DNA of 64,000 nucleotides from Archegozetes longisetosus (GCA_018873245.2 JAEMBT020000009.1:558001-622000), one strand, 5' to 3'; positions 34,502 to 46,080 are shown, numbered from the stretch's first letter. The notes: generated from the sequence alone by a model not told the origin. Numbers and translations are program-made.

Positions 34502-36425
34502 CTAATTATAATAAACATAAGTCTGTATTGATCGCGGTTTGACTACATGTGAAATCTTGCCTTCAGTTGAGTCAGTGATGTTAAGCTCAACGGAATCGTC
34601 ACTCAAATTAAGAGCTATAACAACAGTGGCGTTATCAGGCCTGACAAAAGCTGTCGTTTCGAATCTATCAATACGTGATTTTTCGTTCGATTCTACTCTA
34701 ACTGAATCTGGGATTAAGTATTTACTGAAATGACCCAAAGCATAGAAAAAGGGTTGTTTGTAGTATTCTTGACTCGTTGCGTTCACAATAATAGGAGCGT
34801 CTACATAGTTATGGACCCAATTCGGCCCTCCCTGAAGGTCCAACACTAGGTTCCAATCAACCCAACCAGAGGTATAATGATTTAAGTCCTGATCAGTTTT
34901 GGAAGAGAAAGTTTTAATAAATGATTGTTCTAAATTAAAGATTAGAAATTAAGTTGGAGATAGTTTACAGTTATTATATCGTTGGCATATCTCTCAAAAG
35001 TGGCCCAATTTCCAAGTGACACGTGATGACTCTTTCCTCTCCATTCTTCACAAGCCTCAGTATTCAGAATATATTTGGTCGGATCTATTGCATGTGTCTT
35101 GTCCAAATTGACAATATTTTCGGGTGTGTTTTCATACCAATGGAAAGCAGTGCCCGACACATACTTAGCTGCGTCCTTATCTTTCAATATGACTTCAGCC
35201 CAATGAAGAATTTGTGTTCTTTGGTCGTCGAATATCATTAAGTCCGTTGTGTTTAGACCATAACCTGCTTTCTCAAGAATAGGTCCCAAATCCATTTTAA
35301 TGAAATCTCTTTCAGTTTCGGGAGTGAATCCCAAACTGTTGAACGAATAATGAGGATCTTTGCCAGCTTTCGGTTCGTTCTCAACAGTTAAACCCCAAAT
35401 CGGGATACCATTGGCTTTATAGGCATCAATAAATCTATGCATAAAACCATTTATTTGGATCGCTTCCAAAGGGTTTGCACGTGAAAAGGCACTTACTTAA
35501 CTATATAGTTAGCAAAAATTTTATACTGCTTTCCTCCGGGTTTGCCGATAAGAAACCCTCCATTATTTATCTTATGATTGTCTTTAAGCCAAGCTGGCGC
35601 ACCCCAAGGACTACCAAAATACTTGACTTTGTGTGGACTTACTTTCACCGCAGACTTTAGGTAAGGGATCTGTTTAGTTGAAAACAATATAACTAATTAG
35701 ATTTTAACGTAGGTTCTATCTGGTGGAAGAATAGGTTAAGTAACCTCACTTATAACATCTAACTCGCTCTTGACAACCGTTTAATTTCTAGAGTCAATTT
35801 TGAATATGATTAGAAATAAATACCAAACCTTGAAATCATGGTCTTCTTTAGTCAAATTGAAATGCTTCAACTCGTCATCATTTTCAACTTGATCGGCATA
35901 TGTGTACGGATGTGTAGAGAAGTCACTGCCGGCTATAGGAATTCTGCCGATCGTATACTCAATACCTTTATCTGAGAAATAGTCTTTAATTATGTTGTCT
36001 TGAAGTTTAGATGGAAGTGCTGCTATATTGATTCCAGATGCATCGGTAAAAGCTCCGCCAAAACCAATTATTTTCTGTAATTTTTTGCTTCTATCAATAG
36101 TCAAGGTTTGACTTTTAGTCGTGTGATCGCTGTGAGTGTCACCGAACTTCAATTGTGTTTCTTTGAACCGATCACCACTTTTACTCGTTTCGATCAAAGT
36201 TATGATACCTTTTGCTGTCTTTTTGATTGCTTCCAAATCATCACAATGTGTGACATTACAGACGCAAACTGTGGCACCATTTCCGAAGTCTCGGTGAACA
36301 CAAGGCTCACGACAAGAGACTAAGAAATAGTGAGTTAGGTTAGATTAGAAATTTAAACGTTTATTGATTTAATATTTGAGCTTACCGACTACTACAAGAC
36401 CTATTAAAATAAATAAACTTTTCAT
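34502..36425 (-). CDS. Glucosylceramidase (GH30), dispersed copy 4
   Basis: Five minus-strand exons 36425-36386, 36319-35829, 35669-35497, 35434-34969 and 34888-34502 give 518 residues with the same splice phases as the tandem trio 18-26 kb away. Signal peptide MKSLFILIGLVVV. Key segments: CVCNVTHCD (Tyr to His change), IIGFGGAFTDASG, GRIPIAGSDFSTHPYTY, FGSPWGAPAWLKD (SSPAWMK in the others), acid/base Glu in TVENEPKAG and nucleophile Glu in NTEACEEW. The HW segment in exon 5 reads HYTSGWVDW, with Tyr in place of Trp. These substitutions near the substrate pocket suggest altered specificity or kinetics, but both catalytic glutamates remain. It runs tail-to-tail with channel copy 3, only about 210 bp apart. 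Confidence 0.92.
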
Positions 36426-38005
36426 TGTTAAGAATCAAGATTTCTAAGCAAAATCAATTCTATTTATACTCGAATTTCAAGGATATATTATCATGTAATA
36501 TGCTTTTGACAACAGGTGTACTTTAATTTTTGAATATCGGGGCATATGTCGAAACAACTACCGATTAGTGAAGATTTTCCTTTGATTAACTGTCCGTATT
36601 TCAAAATACTGACACTACACAAACAACTTTTGCTATATAAAAAGTCTTTTAAAACTTTGTATACATTATTGTTAAGTAACGTCGTATCTATAAATTTATT
36701 TAGCATACGATTCGCTCACATTCCACAGCATATTGAATATTTTGTATAGTATACAAAAAAATCATATGTTAGAACTACCAAATTACGCTTCTATCCCAGA
36801 AAAGGCTGTTTGGCAATAACTGATTGCAGCTGTACTTTCACATTGAACTCTACTTTGAAATAACTTTTCTTTCATTATCTTGAATTGTTTGAAAATAGAA
36901 ACATTCCGATAAGACTCAAGAAATTTTTGAAATCGACAATTATTATAAAATTGACATAGTTTTAAGACGTTCAAAAGTCATTTATTAATTTTTTTCATAA
37001 CGTAGTAAATTAAATTATGTATATTTTTATAATTTTATGAGATTTTATAAGGTAAAAGTTGATATTCAGTATTCATTATTTAAAATCAGTGGAAAATTCC
37101 AACGAAAATATGGTAAAATTCAATAAACGTTTCATAAAGGTGATTTTTATATTTCAACTCTTGAATTTGATTTACTTTTGTGATAAAACTATTGCTTTAT
37201 AGATTCCGAGAATAGTGTCATCTTAAATGATTCTCAAATATTTCTTATTTTCTATAGGATTTGTTAAAAATGAAGTCAAATTTCTTGATAAATAAAAGTT
37301 ATAAAAACCAATAGAAATTCAGTAGATATTTTATTAGAAATTCTGTATAAATTGAAAAATTCTTTCTTGTTGACTATTTTGAAGTATTAAAGTTTTTGGT
37401 GTTCAAATTCTTTTATTACTCCAATTGTTCCGATTCCTATAAAATTATTATAGGATACAGAGTTCAATTTTTTCTATTTTAAAATAGAGTTGAGTTTTAA
37501 AATAGTGGGTTTTTGAGTCAATCGAATATACTATCATTAAAATCTAAGTGAAATTTGAAATATGTTCCTTAATATTATTTATACGATTCTGCACGTCACT
37601 TATAGAAAATGCTTTCTAAAATGTTATACTTCTTTAGATCAAAAGATATTGAATTTATAGTTAGAAAACTTAATAGATAGCAATAAATTATTTTAGTTCT
37701 ATATTTGATGTATAAATAATGTATGTGACGACTTGAGAGATTATTTGCAATCTTGAGAGAATATATATTTGAAGAAGTCAGCGAATTAGATGCTTGAATC
37801 AAGGAATTAAGTTACCTAAATGATAAACTCTCTTATAAATTATTGATAAATCTATTAATACAAATAAGTATAAAATATGAATTAGATTAATGGCTAATAT
37901 AAAACATGAAGCTTCTCAAAAATTCGTCTTAATCTCAATAAAGTACTCAAACTATACACTAGACATATTTGTTAATATTAAAGTGCGATCATTTCAACGA
38001 GTGAT
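36426..38005. other. Intergenic, AT-rich
   Basis: About 1.6 kb with no recognisable gene. The opposing open frames around 36491-36974 show no family features. Confidence 0.4.
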
Positions 38006-38685
38006 ATGATACTACAGTTAGTTAAAGTTATTATTTTAATATCGCTTCCAATCTCTGAAGTTTTGAGCGATGAGACTATTGTATGCGGAAGAAATTATTT
38101 AACAGATCAGTCTACTTGTGAATCACATCCGCTCAGAAAAATTATCAATAGAAGCTTTAGCAAAGGTATGTACTATATATCAATATATTATTTTCAATAC
38201 TTCAATTTTCGGTGGTCCTTAAAAGTTTCGCAAATCTTTATATTCACAAAAACTATTGCTTTGAAAGTACTATTCAGGTTTAGGAAACAGATTAGTCATT
38301 AAGACCCTTGATTCTATTGTTTCACAGCTTAGCTTATTAATGCTAAACATGTTTCTCAATTCTATTGAGCCTGAAAGAAAACCATTCTAATCTTTCCTAG
38401 AATTAACCGTTAAAAACTTTGGTTTGCTAAATTGATTTATTTACATATTATTCCAATTATTTGAAGACAGTGCCTATGATAAAAAATCATATAATATGAT
38501 AAAACTTCCCAGCTTTTGGTATTAAAAACTCAATTATCAAATATTTTCAATGATTGAATAGACTCACCATTTAGTGGACCTGTCGATAGTTTATCTAAGC
38601 TGAAAGAAGTGGCAAGCTTGAAGGGAACAAAACTGGCTGATGCGATGCGATTTCATGAGAGTGTTTTACATCCTGATGGTATCAG
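38006..38685 (+). CDS. Possible exons of an unidentified secreted protein
   Basis: An ATG at 38006 opens a frame with a clear signal peptide (LVKVIILISLPISEVLS) followed by ETIVCGRNYLTDQSTCESH and a good donor at 38165/GTATGT (phase 1). A second exon-like stretch at 38575-38685, bounded by TTTAG and GTTTAA, reads GPVDSLSKLKEVASLKG then KLADAMRFHESVLHPDG. The two do not join in phase, so an intermediate exon is missing or they are unrelated. No downstream exons were found before 40.6 kb. I do not recognise the family; it may be a partial gene or a relic. Confidence 0.3.
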
Positions 38686-39395
38686 GTTTAAAAGATTAAA
38701 ACCTTCATCGAGTTGGCTTCTTATTAATTGTAAACATATATCTTCAGTCAACAAGTTCTGTGAATTTATGAATCTATGAGTAATTTGGAGATTTCAGGTA
38801 TAACTAAAACTATTTGAAAGTTCGATATCCAAGTTAGTTCAAATTTTTATCTACATTCAGTATTTAAGTAGATTTTCATAAAAGCTCAAGTATTGATTGT
38901 GTTAGAAACTATTTTTGCTATACTTTGTCAATATCTAGAAGAAAATAGGGCCAAAAACTAGGTCTTGTGAGAATTTCGGTTTAAATACTGAAAGTTAACC
39001 ATAATTCGAACTATAAAACTTTCAGATAAATTTAGTTTTAGAAAAAGTGACTAAATTGCCCCTATCGCTCATGGATATTCTATTCTCAGAACTTATTGAG
39101 TAAACTGATACTTTGACGTATTAATTAATATACCTAAACGAACTCATGATTAAATTACGAAAATAATGATCAGCGATAATTATTAGTTGTTAGTCAATTA
39201 CAAATTGTAAGCTTTTAATAATGCCTGAATATGGACTTGAATGTTTTCAATTTCAATAAAATACTGCTTATAAAATATTGCGCTTTCAATCATTCTTAGC
39301 TCTAATTCATACTTTTTTCTATACGACTTTTATACTTTTTTAATTAGCGTCTATAATGTGTCACTTAGTACTAGAAACGTGTTGCTGGTCGTAGT

Positions 39396-40185
39396 ACGAC
39401 TTTTGAGCGCAATGGTTTCTCCAGGAAGAACTAACTTTTCTTTCAGGCCTATGATTTTTATGTAATAAAATAGTTTTTATCAAAGTAAAGAGAACCCACG
39501 TTAAGCCATTGAGTATGGGCAAGGATATTTGATCTTGTAGTGAGATGGCAAATATATTAATACATCTACGAACAAAATATCAGATCTTGGTTACTTCCGG
39601 TTCTGAAGAAGAAAATTCGAACACTCGCTATCATATAGCTAATTGATTTTTAAAGAGTGGTATTCGAAATTTCAAAAGAGAATAACACTTGAAGCGCTCA
39701 TCTGATATGCTTAATACTTATATTTCTGAAAACTCGATACAAAAACCTTTGAAATGATGTCCATATCACCGATGCTCATCAATGGATTTATTGGAATAGA
39801 TGATAATATGCACATTATTTCAAAGATTTTCGCACAGTTTTCAGAAATATAAGTCTTAAGTGTGTCAGATAAATACCTCAAGAGTTATTCACTTTTGAAA
39901 TTTTAAATACCATCCTTTAAAAATCAATTAACTATATGATAGCGAGTGTTCGAATGTTTTCTCTAGAAACGGAACTAACTAGGATTTAATATTTAGATCG
40001 AAGATGTATGAATATGTTTGCCATCTAACTACAAGATCAAAAGTCCTTGCCCACGCACAATGGCTTAACGTGGGTTCTCCTTACTATCGTAAAAACTATT
40101 TTATTACATAAAAAATCATAGCCCTGAAAGAAAAGTTATCAAAAAGTTAGTTACTACTGGAAAAGTCATTGCGCTCAAAAGTCGT
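39396..40185. mobile_element. Long foldback element
   Basis: Arms of about 380 bp pair with each other: ACGACTTTTGAGCGCAATG at left with its reverse complement at 40167-40185, and internal landmarks AGAACCCACGTTAAGCCATT, CGAACACTCGCTATCATATA and TATTTCTGAAAACT in both. The arms differ by many substitutions and small indels, so it is old. The centre near 39780 is a short AT-rich loop. No coding capacity. Confidence 0.75.
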
Positions 40186-40664
40186 TCTATGCATTTTAAT
40201 CTATTAAAATTGCTCTCCCTTAATTTATTGTTCAGAACTTTACAATTATATTAATGATGACTTAAGCTATCCGATACTGCAAAATCACAGAAGAAATATA
40301 ATTAAATTCACAATTGAAATTTTGAAGCTTTCTATACTCATTGAGTACTGCAAATAAATTTTAAAACCTTCAGAAAATCTCAAAGGGGGAGCCTTCAATA
40401 TTGTCCAGACTTGAGCTCTACAAGGCTTGATCACCCTATGCAAATACGATTTTTACTTGGAAAGAATTGAAATTATATTATTAAATTAAGTTTGACTATA
40501 AAACTATTAACTTTGTTATAAAAAAAACGTAAACTCCATAAACTTTATGGAAAAAGAGTTGAAAAATACTCTCAAAAAGGGTTTCTTCACAAAACATTAG
40601 AAAACAAGCAATTGTTTGACATCTATAATTTATTTGAATAAGACATCCAGTTTTTAATAGAAAA

Positions 40665-41823
40665 ATGTCTTCTGAAATATACATATTGCAATTTGCAAAT
40701 GAAACCATTGTTCCAGATGGCATTTTGAAAATAAAATCAAGTTACCACCACTTGAATCATGTGATAGTTGAAAAAATCATAACTGACTCTGTTATATTTG
40801 TTAAAATTGATATCATTAATCGGAAATCTTGTATCAATTGTTGTACTCGTTGTTGGCAAACGTTCATCACATGAATTGAAAAATCATTAAATTCAATTCG
40901 ATATCTGACATGTTGATGGCATTATTTTCGATACTCTTCACATACACTGATTTCATGTTAGGTGGTTGGGTATTTCCATCAATTCTCTGTCCATTCTCAC
41001 AGTTCATAACTGTTAATGAAGGACAAAAGCTCGACCGAGCTTCAGGCTCGCGTCTGACGAGCCCGACTCGCATAAGCTCAAGCTCGGAGCTCAGATAGGC
41101 GAGCTTTCGAGCTTCTTACCAAAAATTTGATTACTCATCTAGTATATAAATAAATATGAAGTTTGACTAAAATTATTAAGTCTCAGATTGCATATAAAAA
41201 GATCGAAACTTCTACGTATCTATGAGTCTATTACATCTAAAATATTTGATTACAATACTGGCACATAATAACTAGATACGTGATACATAATTAATAATGA
41301 GATCTGATCACTAAACTAGAAATAAATTGTCTGATATCTCGATTAAAAGTATAATATGTTTGAGTTCTATGTACAAGTATTTTGATTGAAGCTTTTCTAA
41401 TATATTTCTATTATGACAATCTGAAATAATAATACAGTTTATAATATCTTTGCTATTCATAGCGTTTTAATATTTAAAATAATTAGAATTCTTATTTTGT
41501 GTGCATTTTTAATCATTATAATTAAAATAAAAGTTAATTTTGTCTCAATTAGAATTCTTATAATTAAAAAATCTAAATATGATTTCGACTATACTTAAAT
41601 CATAAGCTAGGAAGCTCAGCTCAGGCTCGGGGTATGAGCTTCAGGCTCAAGTTCGAGCTTCGAGCCCTTATATGCAAACTCAAGCTCGGCTCTCGATTAT
41701 TTCGAGTCCAGCTCGCATAAGCTCAGGCTCAAAGCTCGGGGTAGCCAAGTTTTGTCCTTCATTAATAACTATATTCTCATTGTCTGCGTCTGTTGGTACT
41801 CTAACTGTTATCGCTGTCGAGAG
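40665..41823 (+). pseudogene. 5' half (N-terminus to TM3) of a rhodopsin-class neuropeptide GPCR, disrupted
   Basis: From the ATG at 40665 a short extracellular N-terminus with the glycosylation site NET is followed, after an apparent frameshift near 40800, by TM1 (LIGNLVSIVVLVV with the conserved GN). Another frameshift in the first intracellular loop leads into TM2 and ECL1 (SISDMLMALF, FTYTDFMLGGWVFP) and TM3 with the disulphide Cys (ILCPFSQFIT). TM3 is then split by a 753-bp transposon (41013-41765) and resumes IFSLSASVGTLTVIAVER, the E/DRY motif, ending at a phase-2 donor AG/GTTTGT. No TM4-TM7 exons lie downstream on this strand. The matching 3' half is at 50.8-53.5 kb on the other strand. 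The sequence style resembles insect/mite receptors for RYamide, NPY/FF-like or related peptides. Confidence 0.8.
41013..41765. mobile_element. Non-autonomous hAT-like element inserted in the GPCR TM3 exon
   Basis: Inverted ends TTAATGAAGGACAAAA (41013) and its complement (ending 41765), flanked by TAACTG (41007-41012) and TAACTA (41766-41771), a 6-bp duplication with one mismatch. Subterminal zones at both ends are dense in AGCTCG/GAGCTTCGAGC motifs, like the element at 3007-3880, around an AT-rich middle. No transposase. Confidence 0.8.
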
Positions 41824-42719
41824 GTTTGTAAATCAATTTTACGTATAAATAGAATTATTTTTTACAAATGTGTAACTTTATTTTTGTAAATTAATTTGAA
41901 TGAAAGAAAACTTGCAATTATTGCTTCAGAAAGCATTGCACTGCACTAAAAATAAAGCTGTACGAAATCAAAGAAATCTTGCATTCAACCAGATTATTCT
42001 AAACTTATGATAAATACAATATAAATACAAATAATGTTTTATATGGTTCTCATAAAGCTTACTCACATAATCTATCCTTTAATGTGTTAAATCCTTAAAA
42101 AATATGCAGAGACTTTTAAACAAATCTTTGATTTGGAAAATATAAACAACTTTTAGATTGAATGCATAAATGTCGTCTGCTTTACAGTTTTTTTAATCAA
42201 TGTCTGTAGACTTCTAGGCTTAAATGTTTGATTCAGCGCTTTCGAGAGTCTTGATTGCTTTCGATCAGGATCGTAAGATGGAATTCTCGAGTGAGTCAAG
42301 GCTCTCGAAATCTCGTACCGAGCGCCAGTTGAAATACATTAGCTTAGAATCAATACACTCTGAATTACTAATAAGCTTAAGCATTTGTGACAGAAGTATC
42401 TAATTATTCAGAAAAATCTTGACAAAACGCATTCAGATTGTGGTTCACTCTGGACTATGGACTATTTAATCTGAAATCTGAACGCTTGGCCACTCTATTT
42501 TTGTTATTAGCTAACGTCAAACGTAGCACTAAGTCCTAAATTTTTCAATTCAAATTTTAAAATTCAAATACGCATCATAATTAATAAATCTTCTACATTA
42601 TGTTGTTATAAACATCCAGGTATATCGCAAAATTAAAGCAAAACTAAGGTTTATAGATATAAAGTTTTTGTCAGTTTTTATGTTGCGAGTCATAATTCAT
42701 GTGATTTGTACTATTTGCA

Positions 42720-44279
42720 AGAATTGGTGATATAAACTAAGCATCAAAAACTTTGCATACAAAAAGTAATTGTGTTCAATCGTTTTCTATAAAAGTTGTA
42801 TACTACAACACATCATTGAAATAAAATCAATTCACTCAATAGTCAAATTTAATCTAATTTTATTCATACAATTCTATAGAAATAAAAAACCAATTTTCAT
42901 TATTTCATTAATAATTATCAGTTATCCCTACATTTATTTATTGAAAAAATTGTGAATCTTCATCCTAATTGATTTTTATTCAACTTCTTCACATTTCCAT
43001 TTTTATAAGAGGATTTATAAAAATCCCAGAACAGCCAGAAAAATATCGGATTTTGAGCCCAAACTTTAAATTGTGATCAGGGTCGAGATAATTAAAAATA
43101 TCACTCTTTAGCAAATAATTCTACTAAATCAAGATCTAAACTCACCGAACCAATAAAAAACCGATGGATAGCCATTACTCAAGAATGCGCTAAAAACTCC
43201 CCACGTTATTAATAGAGCAAATTATGCCAATTGATGTTGTGTTATGTGTAAACTTGTGGCGGTATAAATTTGCCTATTCAAAATTTCAATTAAACCTACT
43301 TTTTGAACAAATGCGTTATTGAATAGGCCTTTCACTATGGATTAAAAATACTTTATTGAATTGAATATAGAAACATTTTTAATCCATAGTAAAAGGTCTA
43401 TGAGTTAACGCATTTGTTCAAAAAAGTGGGTTCAAATGAAAGCTTTAATAGGCAAATTTATATCGCCACGAGTTTACTTTTTCCACTTCAAATACTTTTG
43501 TATTCCTGGACCCAAGGCTGCCAAAGAATAATACGAATACATCATTATATGAACCTGTAAATTTAAAAGGATAAGAAAATAAGTATTAGTTAGGCAAGCA
43601 GATATATGATTAAGTGAATCGTTAAGTTGGATAAAATATAGTATGTTCGTTATTATGAAAAAACTTAGTAAAAAACAATTTTTTATCAAACTTCCTAGTT
43701 CTTTGAATCTTTTTTTTGGATACATACAAACGAGTTAAGTAAAGAGAACATTGTTAAGGGAGCTGCCGTTGGTACGATTTTAGCGACCATCCATCCAAGA
43801 ACGGGCACCATGAAGTGATGATATAAGTGAAGAAAGCTTATTTGAGAATCTTTCTTACGTAATACGAAAAATATAGTATCTAGTAAATCAATGAATTTCG
43901 TATAAAGATAATGACTTTTCTGATCGATTTCAAATAAAGTTTGTTCTGATACGTCATCTCTGGAAGGAATATCAAATTGAAATATTTTCTCTCCATAATC
44001 GAGCCATTTTATGGACAATACAAAAAAGTAAGCATTCGATACGACCATAAATACATTATATAATAACAAAATACTTCTCAACTCAAAAGGTCTTCGATTT
44101 TTCATCATTTTTGGATCAATTACTGTAACAAATAATAGCCAAATGCCCAAAATAGTTGCTATCAATTCTGGTCCTCTACTCACTAATCGGTAATTCTTGA
44201 CTCTTGGATCAGTTACATCTATCCAATATTGATAGAAGTAATAGAAAATTGTTTCATTGGAAGATACTGTTAAACTCAT
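42720..44279 (-). pseudogene. Fatty-acid elongase (ELOVL) pseudogene, inverted duplicate
   Basis: Exon 1 (44279-43728) is open and nearly identical to the intact copy at 1.4 kb, including HLYHH. Exon 2 starts at 43554 but is interrupted after WKK by MITE-A copy 4 (43248-43477). Its remainder (43247-43146) contains an in-frame TAA where the intact gene has CAA (QLA-stop-FALL). The exon 3 region near 42830-42770 has lost its AG acceptor (TTTCAA) and drifted. Truncated transcripts of exon 1 are possible but a working enzyme is not. Confidence 0.88.
43248..43477. mobile_element. Foldback MITE, family A, copy 4, inside elongase pseudogene exon 2
   Basis: GTAAACTTGTGGCGG to CGCCACGAGTTTAC. The intact elongase gene provides the empty site: AAAGTACATAAC on its coding strand, so insertion took place at or next to the GTAC. 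Confidence 0.9.
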
Positions 44280-44497
44280 ATCTGATGAAAATTATTTTGA
44301 AAATACTTCTAATATCAAAGACCACTTAGAACTAAATAAATTTTCTCCTTAAGCCTGACGAGAATAAAACCTCAATTTAAGAATAAGCAAATGAGGAAAT
44401 GTTTTAGATTGTTCATAACTTCTTTTTTTCCTTTTAATCGAATTTTCCTCTATATAACCACAAATAGCTTATTGAGAGTATAACTATTGATTTTCCA

Positions 44498-44992
44498 TAC
44501 TAGAATAGAAATTGTCAGTTATGAGACTCGTAAATTATTCATTTCGTATTATTTCATTTGAGCATATAGCGGTCCTTATTTTATATTGTTTTCATTGAGA
44601 CATGAAATTCCTGCCGTTTCTGTTTAATAATTAAAAGTATTACTTACCAGTAATTTCTAAACATTAAACAGAAACGGCAGGAATTTCATGTCTCAATGAA
44701 AACAATTGATAGAGCGAAAATAAACCTACATTGCGTTATATGTCAAATGTCTAAATTTTGATACACCGTTTTTCCATGTTATAGGTGGCGTCCCACTCTG
44801 GGACACCCATCCAAAATTTTCTTAGGCTCATTGCCTTACTATATACAAAATATCATCTCTCTGGCGTTGGGGCGCGGTACTTAGAAAATTGCTCATAGTC
44901 GAAGGGATCGCCCATAGGCCTAATGTTAAATAACTTACGAAAAAGTCTCATAACTTTGTCCATTCGTGGAACTGGCAATTTCTATTCTAGTA
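44498..44992. mobile_element. TIR element (Tc1/mariner-like MITE) with an internal perfect hairpin
   Basis: Flanked by TA at both ends, with inverted ends CTAGAATAGAAATTG...CAGTTATGAGACT, partially repeated at the right as AGTCTCATAACT...CAATTTCTATTCTAG. Inside, 44585-44628 and 44663-44706 are 44-bp perfect inverted repeats with a 34-nt loop. It abuts the end of the inverted duplication at 44495. No coding capacity. Confidence 0.7.
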
Positions 44993-44999
44993 TGGACTG

Positions 45000-46080
45000 A
45001 GGGACTGTAGATACTAATGAATCATACCATCAAAACTCAGTCCCCAATTACAATGGCTTATCAATCCATCCTTCTTTGAAACATAAGCTGATAAATGATT
45101 GTAGTTTAGGTTTTTGTCTTTAACTCAAAAATATTACCGGTAGGTGCATGGAGGCGCAAAAATTATTGACCAACCTAATATTGTAATTGAAGTTATCGAA
45201 ACGGTAGATATTAAATATAGCATTTCTCTACTATTAAATAAATTATTTCTATTAAGTAAGCAACTTTTTAAAAATCTTTCATAAATATAGGAGACGACAC
45301 ATTAATGATCAACTACGACAAATTTAAAAATGACCTAACGTTCAATATAACTTAAATTTTTATGTATTATTTTAAGTCGTGATAACATAAAAATTAAATT
45401 TAGAAATGAATTAATTATGAGTAGAAAATTAATAAAAGAAAAAAATATTGAAGAAGCTATGCTCACTAAGATTCATATCGATTGTATTGTTATAACATCT
45501 GCAAATTTTAAAACCAAATTAATCATCTAAAAATTTGATTTAACATGATTCCTCAAATCAGTTGAAATGGATGTAATGTTCCTATAAATAATTAAGCTCG
45601 GATGTCTGTAGACGATTACCAAAATTAGTATGAAGTCTTAGAATATTGGTTATTTCATATAAAGGAGCAATTGTGCTGACATTAATAGTATAATTTTCAT
45701 GCTATTCTACATCGTTCAGCGCCATTCCGGGCTGGAGGATGACTGAAAAGATCAAAGTAAATATAAACTTCAAAACTTATCAGTTTATCGTTTTCCGTAT
45801 AAGCCAGTTCAAGCTGAACGTAACACGAAATGAATCATTGGCTCGGAAATATCTTTTGTAGATTCAAATGCCTGTCATTTAGTATGAAGGATATTCCGAA
45901 TATTAGCCAAATATCATTTGAATGATACGCACTCATTTTGATCATGCTACTTTTCTGTTGCCTAACTTACTCATGAAATAGTACGGAAAAATTTTTATTC
46001 TCTCTGTTATCATTAAATAACATCTTTTCGAATTCAATGTAAGACACGTCAATACTTATTCACATATAGTTGTACCTACC
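45000..46080. other. Intergenic, AT-rich
   Basis: No gene or clear repeat recognised. Confidence 0.4.

Larger units (their letters stand above)
42161..44495 (-). repeat. Right arm of the inverted segmental duplication
   Basis: Reverse-complement homologue of 1164-5336. Order of matches: 42161-42360 with 5336-5160, 42400-42590 with 5110-4900, 42600-42730 with 2820-2690, 42960-43147 with 2480-2295, and 43478-44495 with 2190-1164. It has its own insertion, MITE-A copy 4. Confidence 0.85.

Noticed and set aside
5340..42160. Idea that flipping the segment between the two elongase duplicates would rejoin the GPCR halves
   Set aside because: After that flip the 5' half would lie on the minus strand at about 5.7-6.8 kb, to the left of the 3' half, which is the wrong order; only an inversion involving the 42-54 kb side works.
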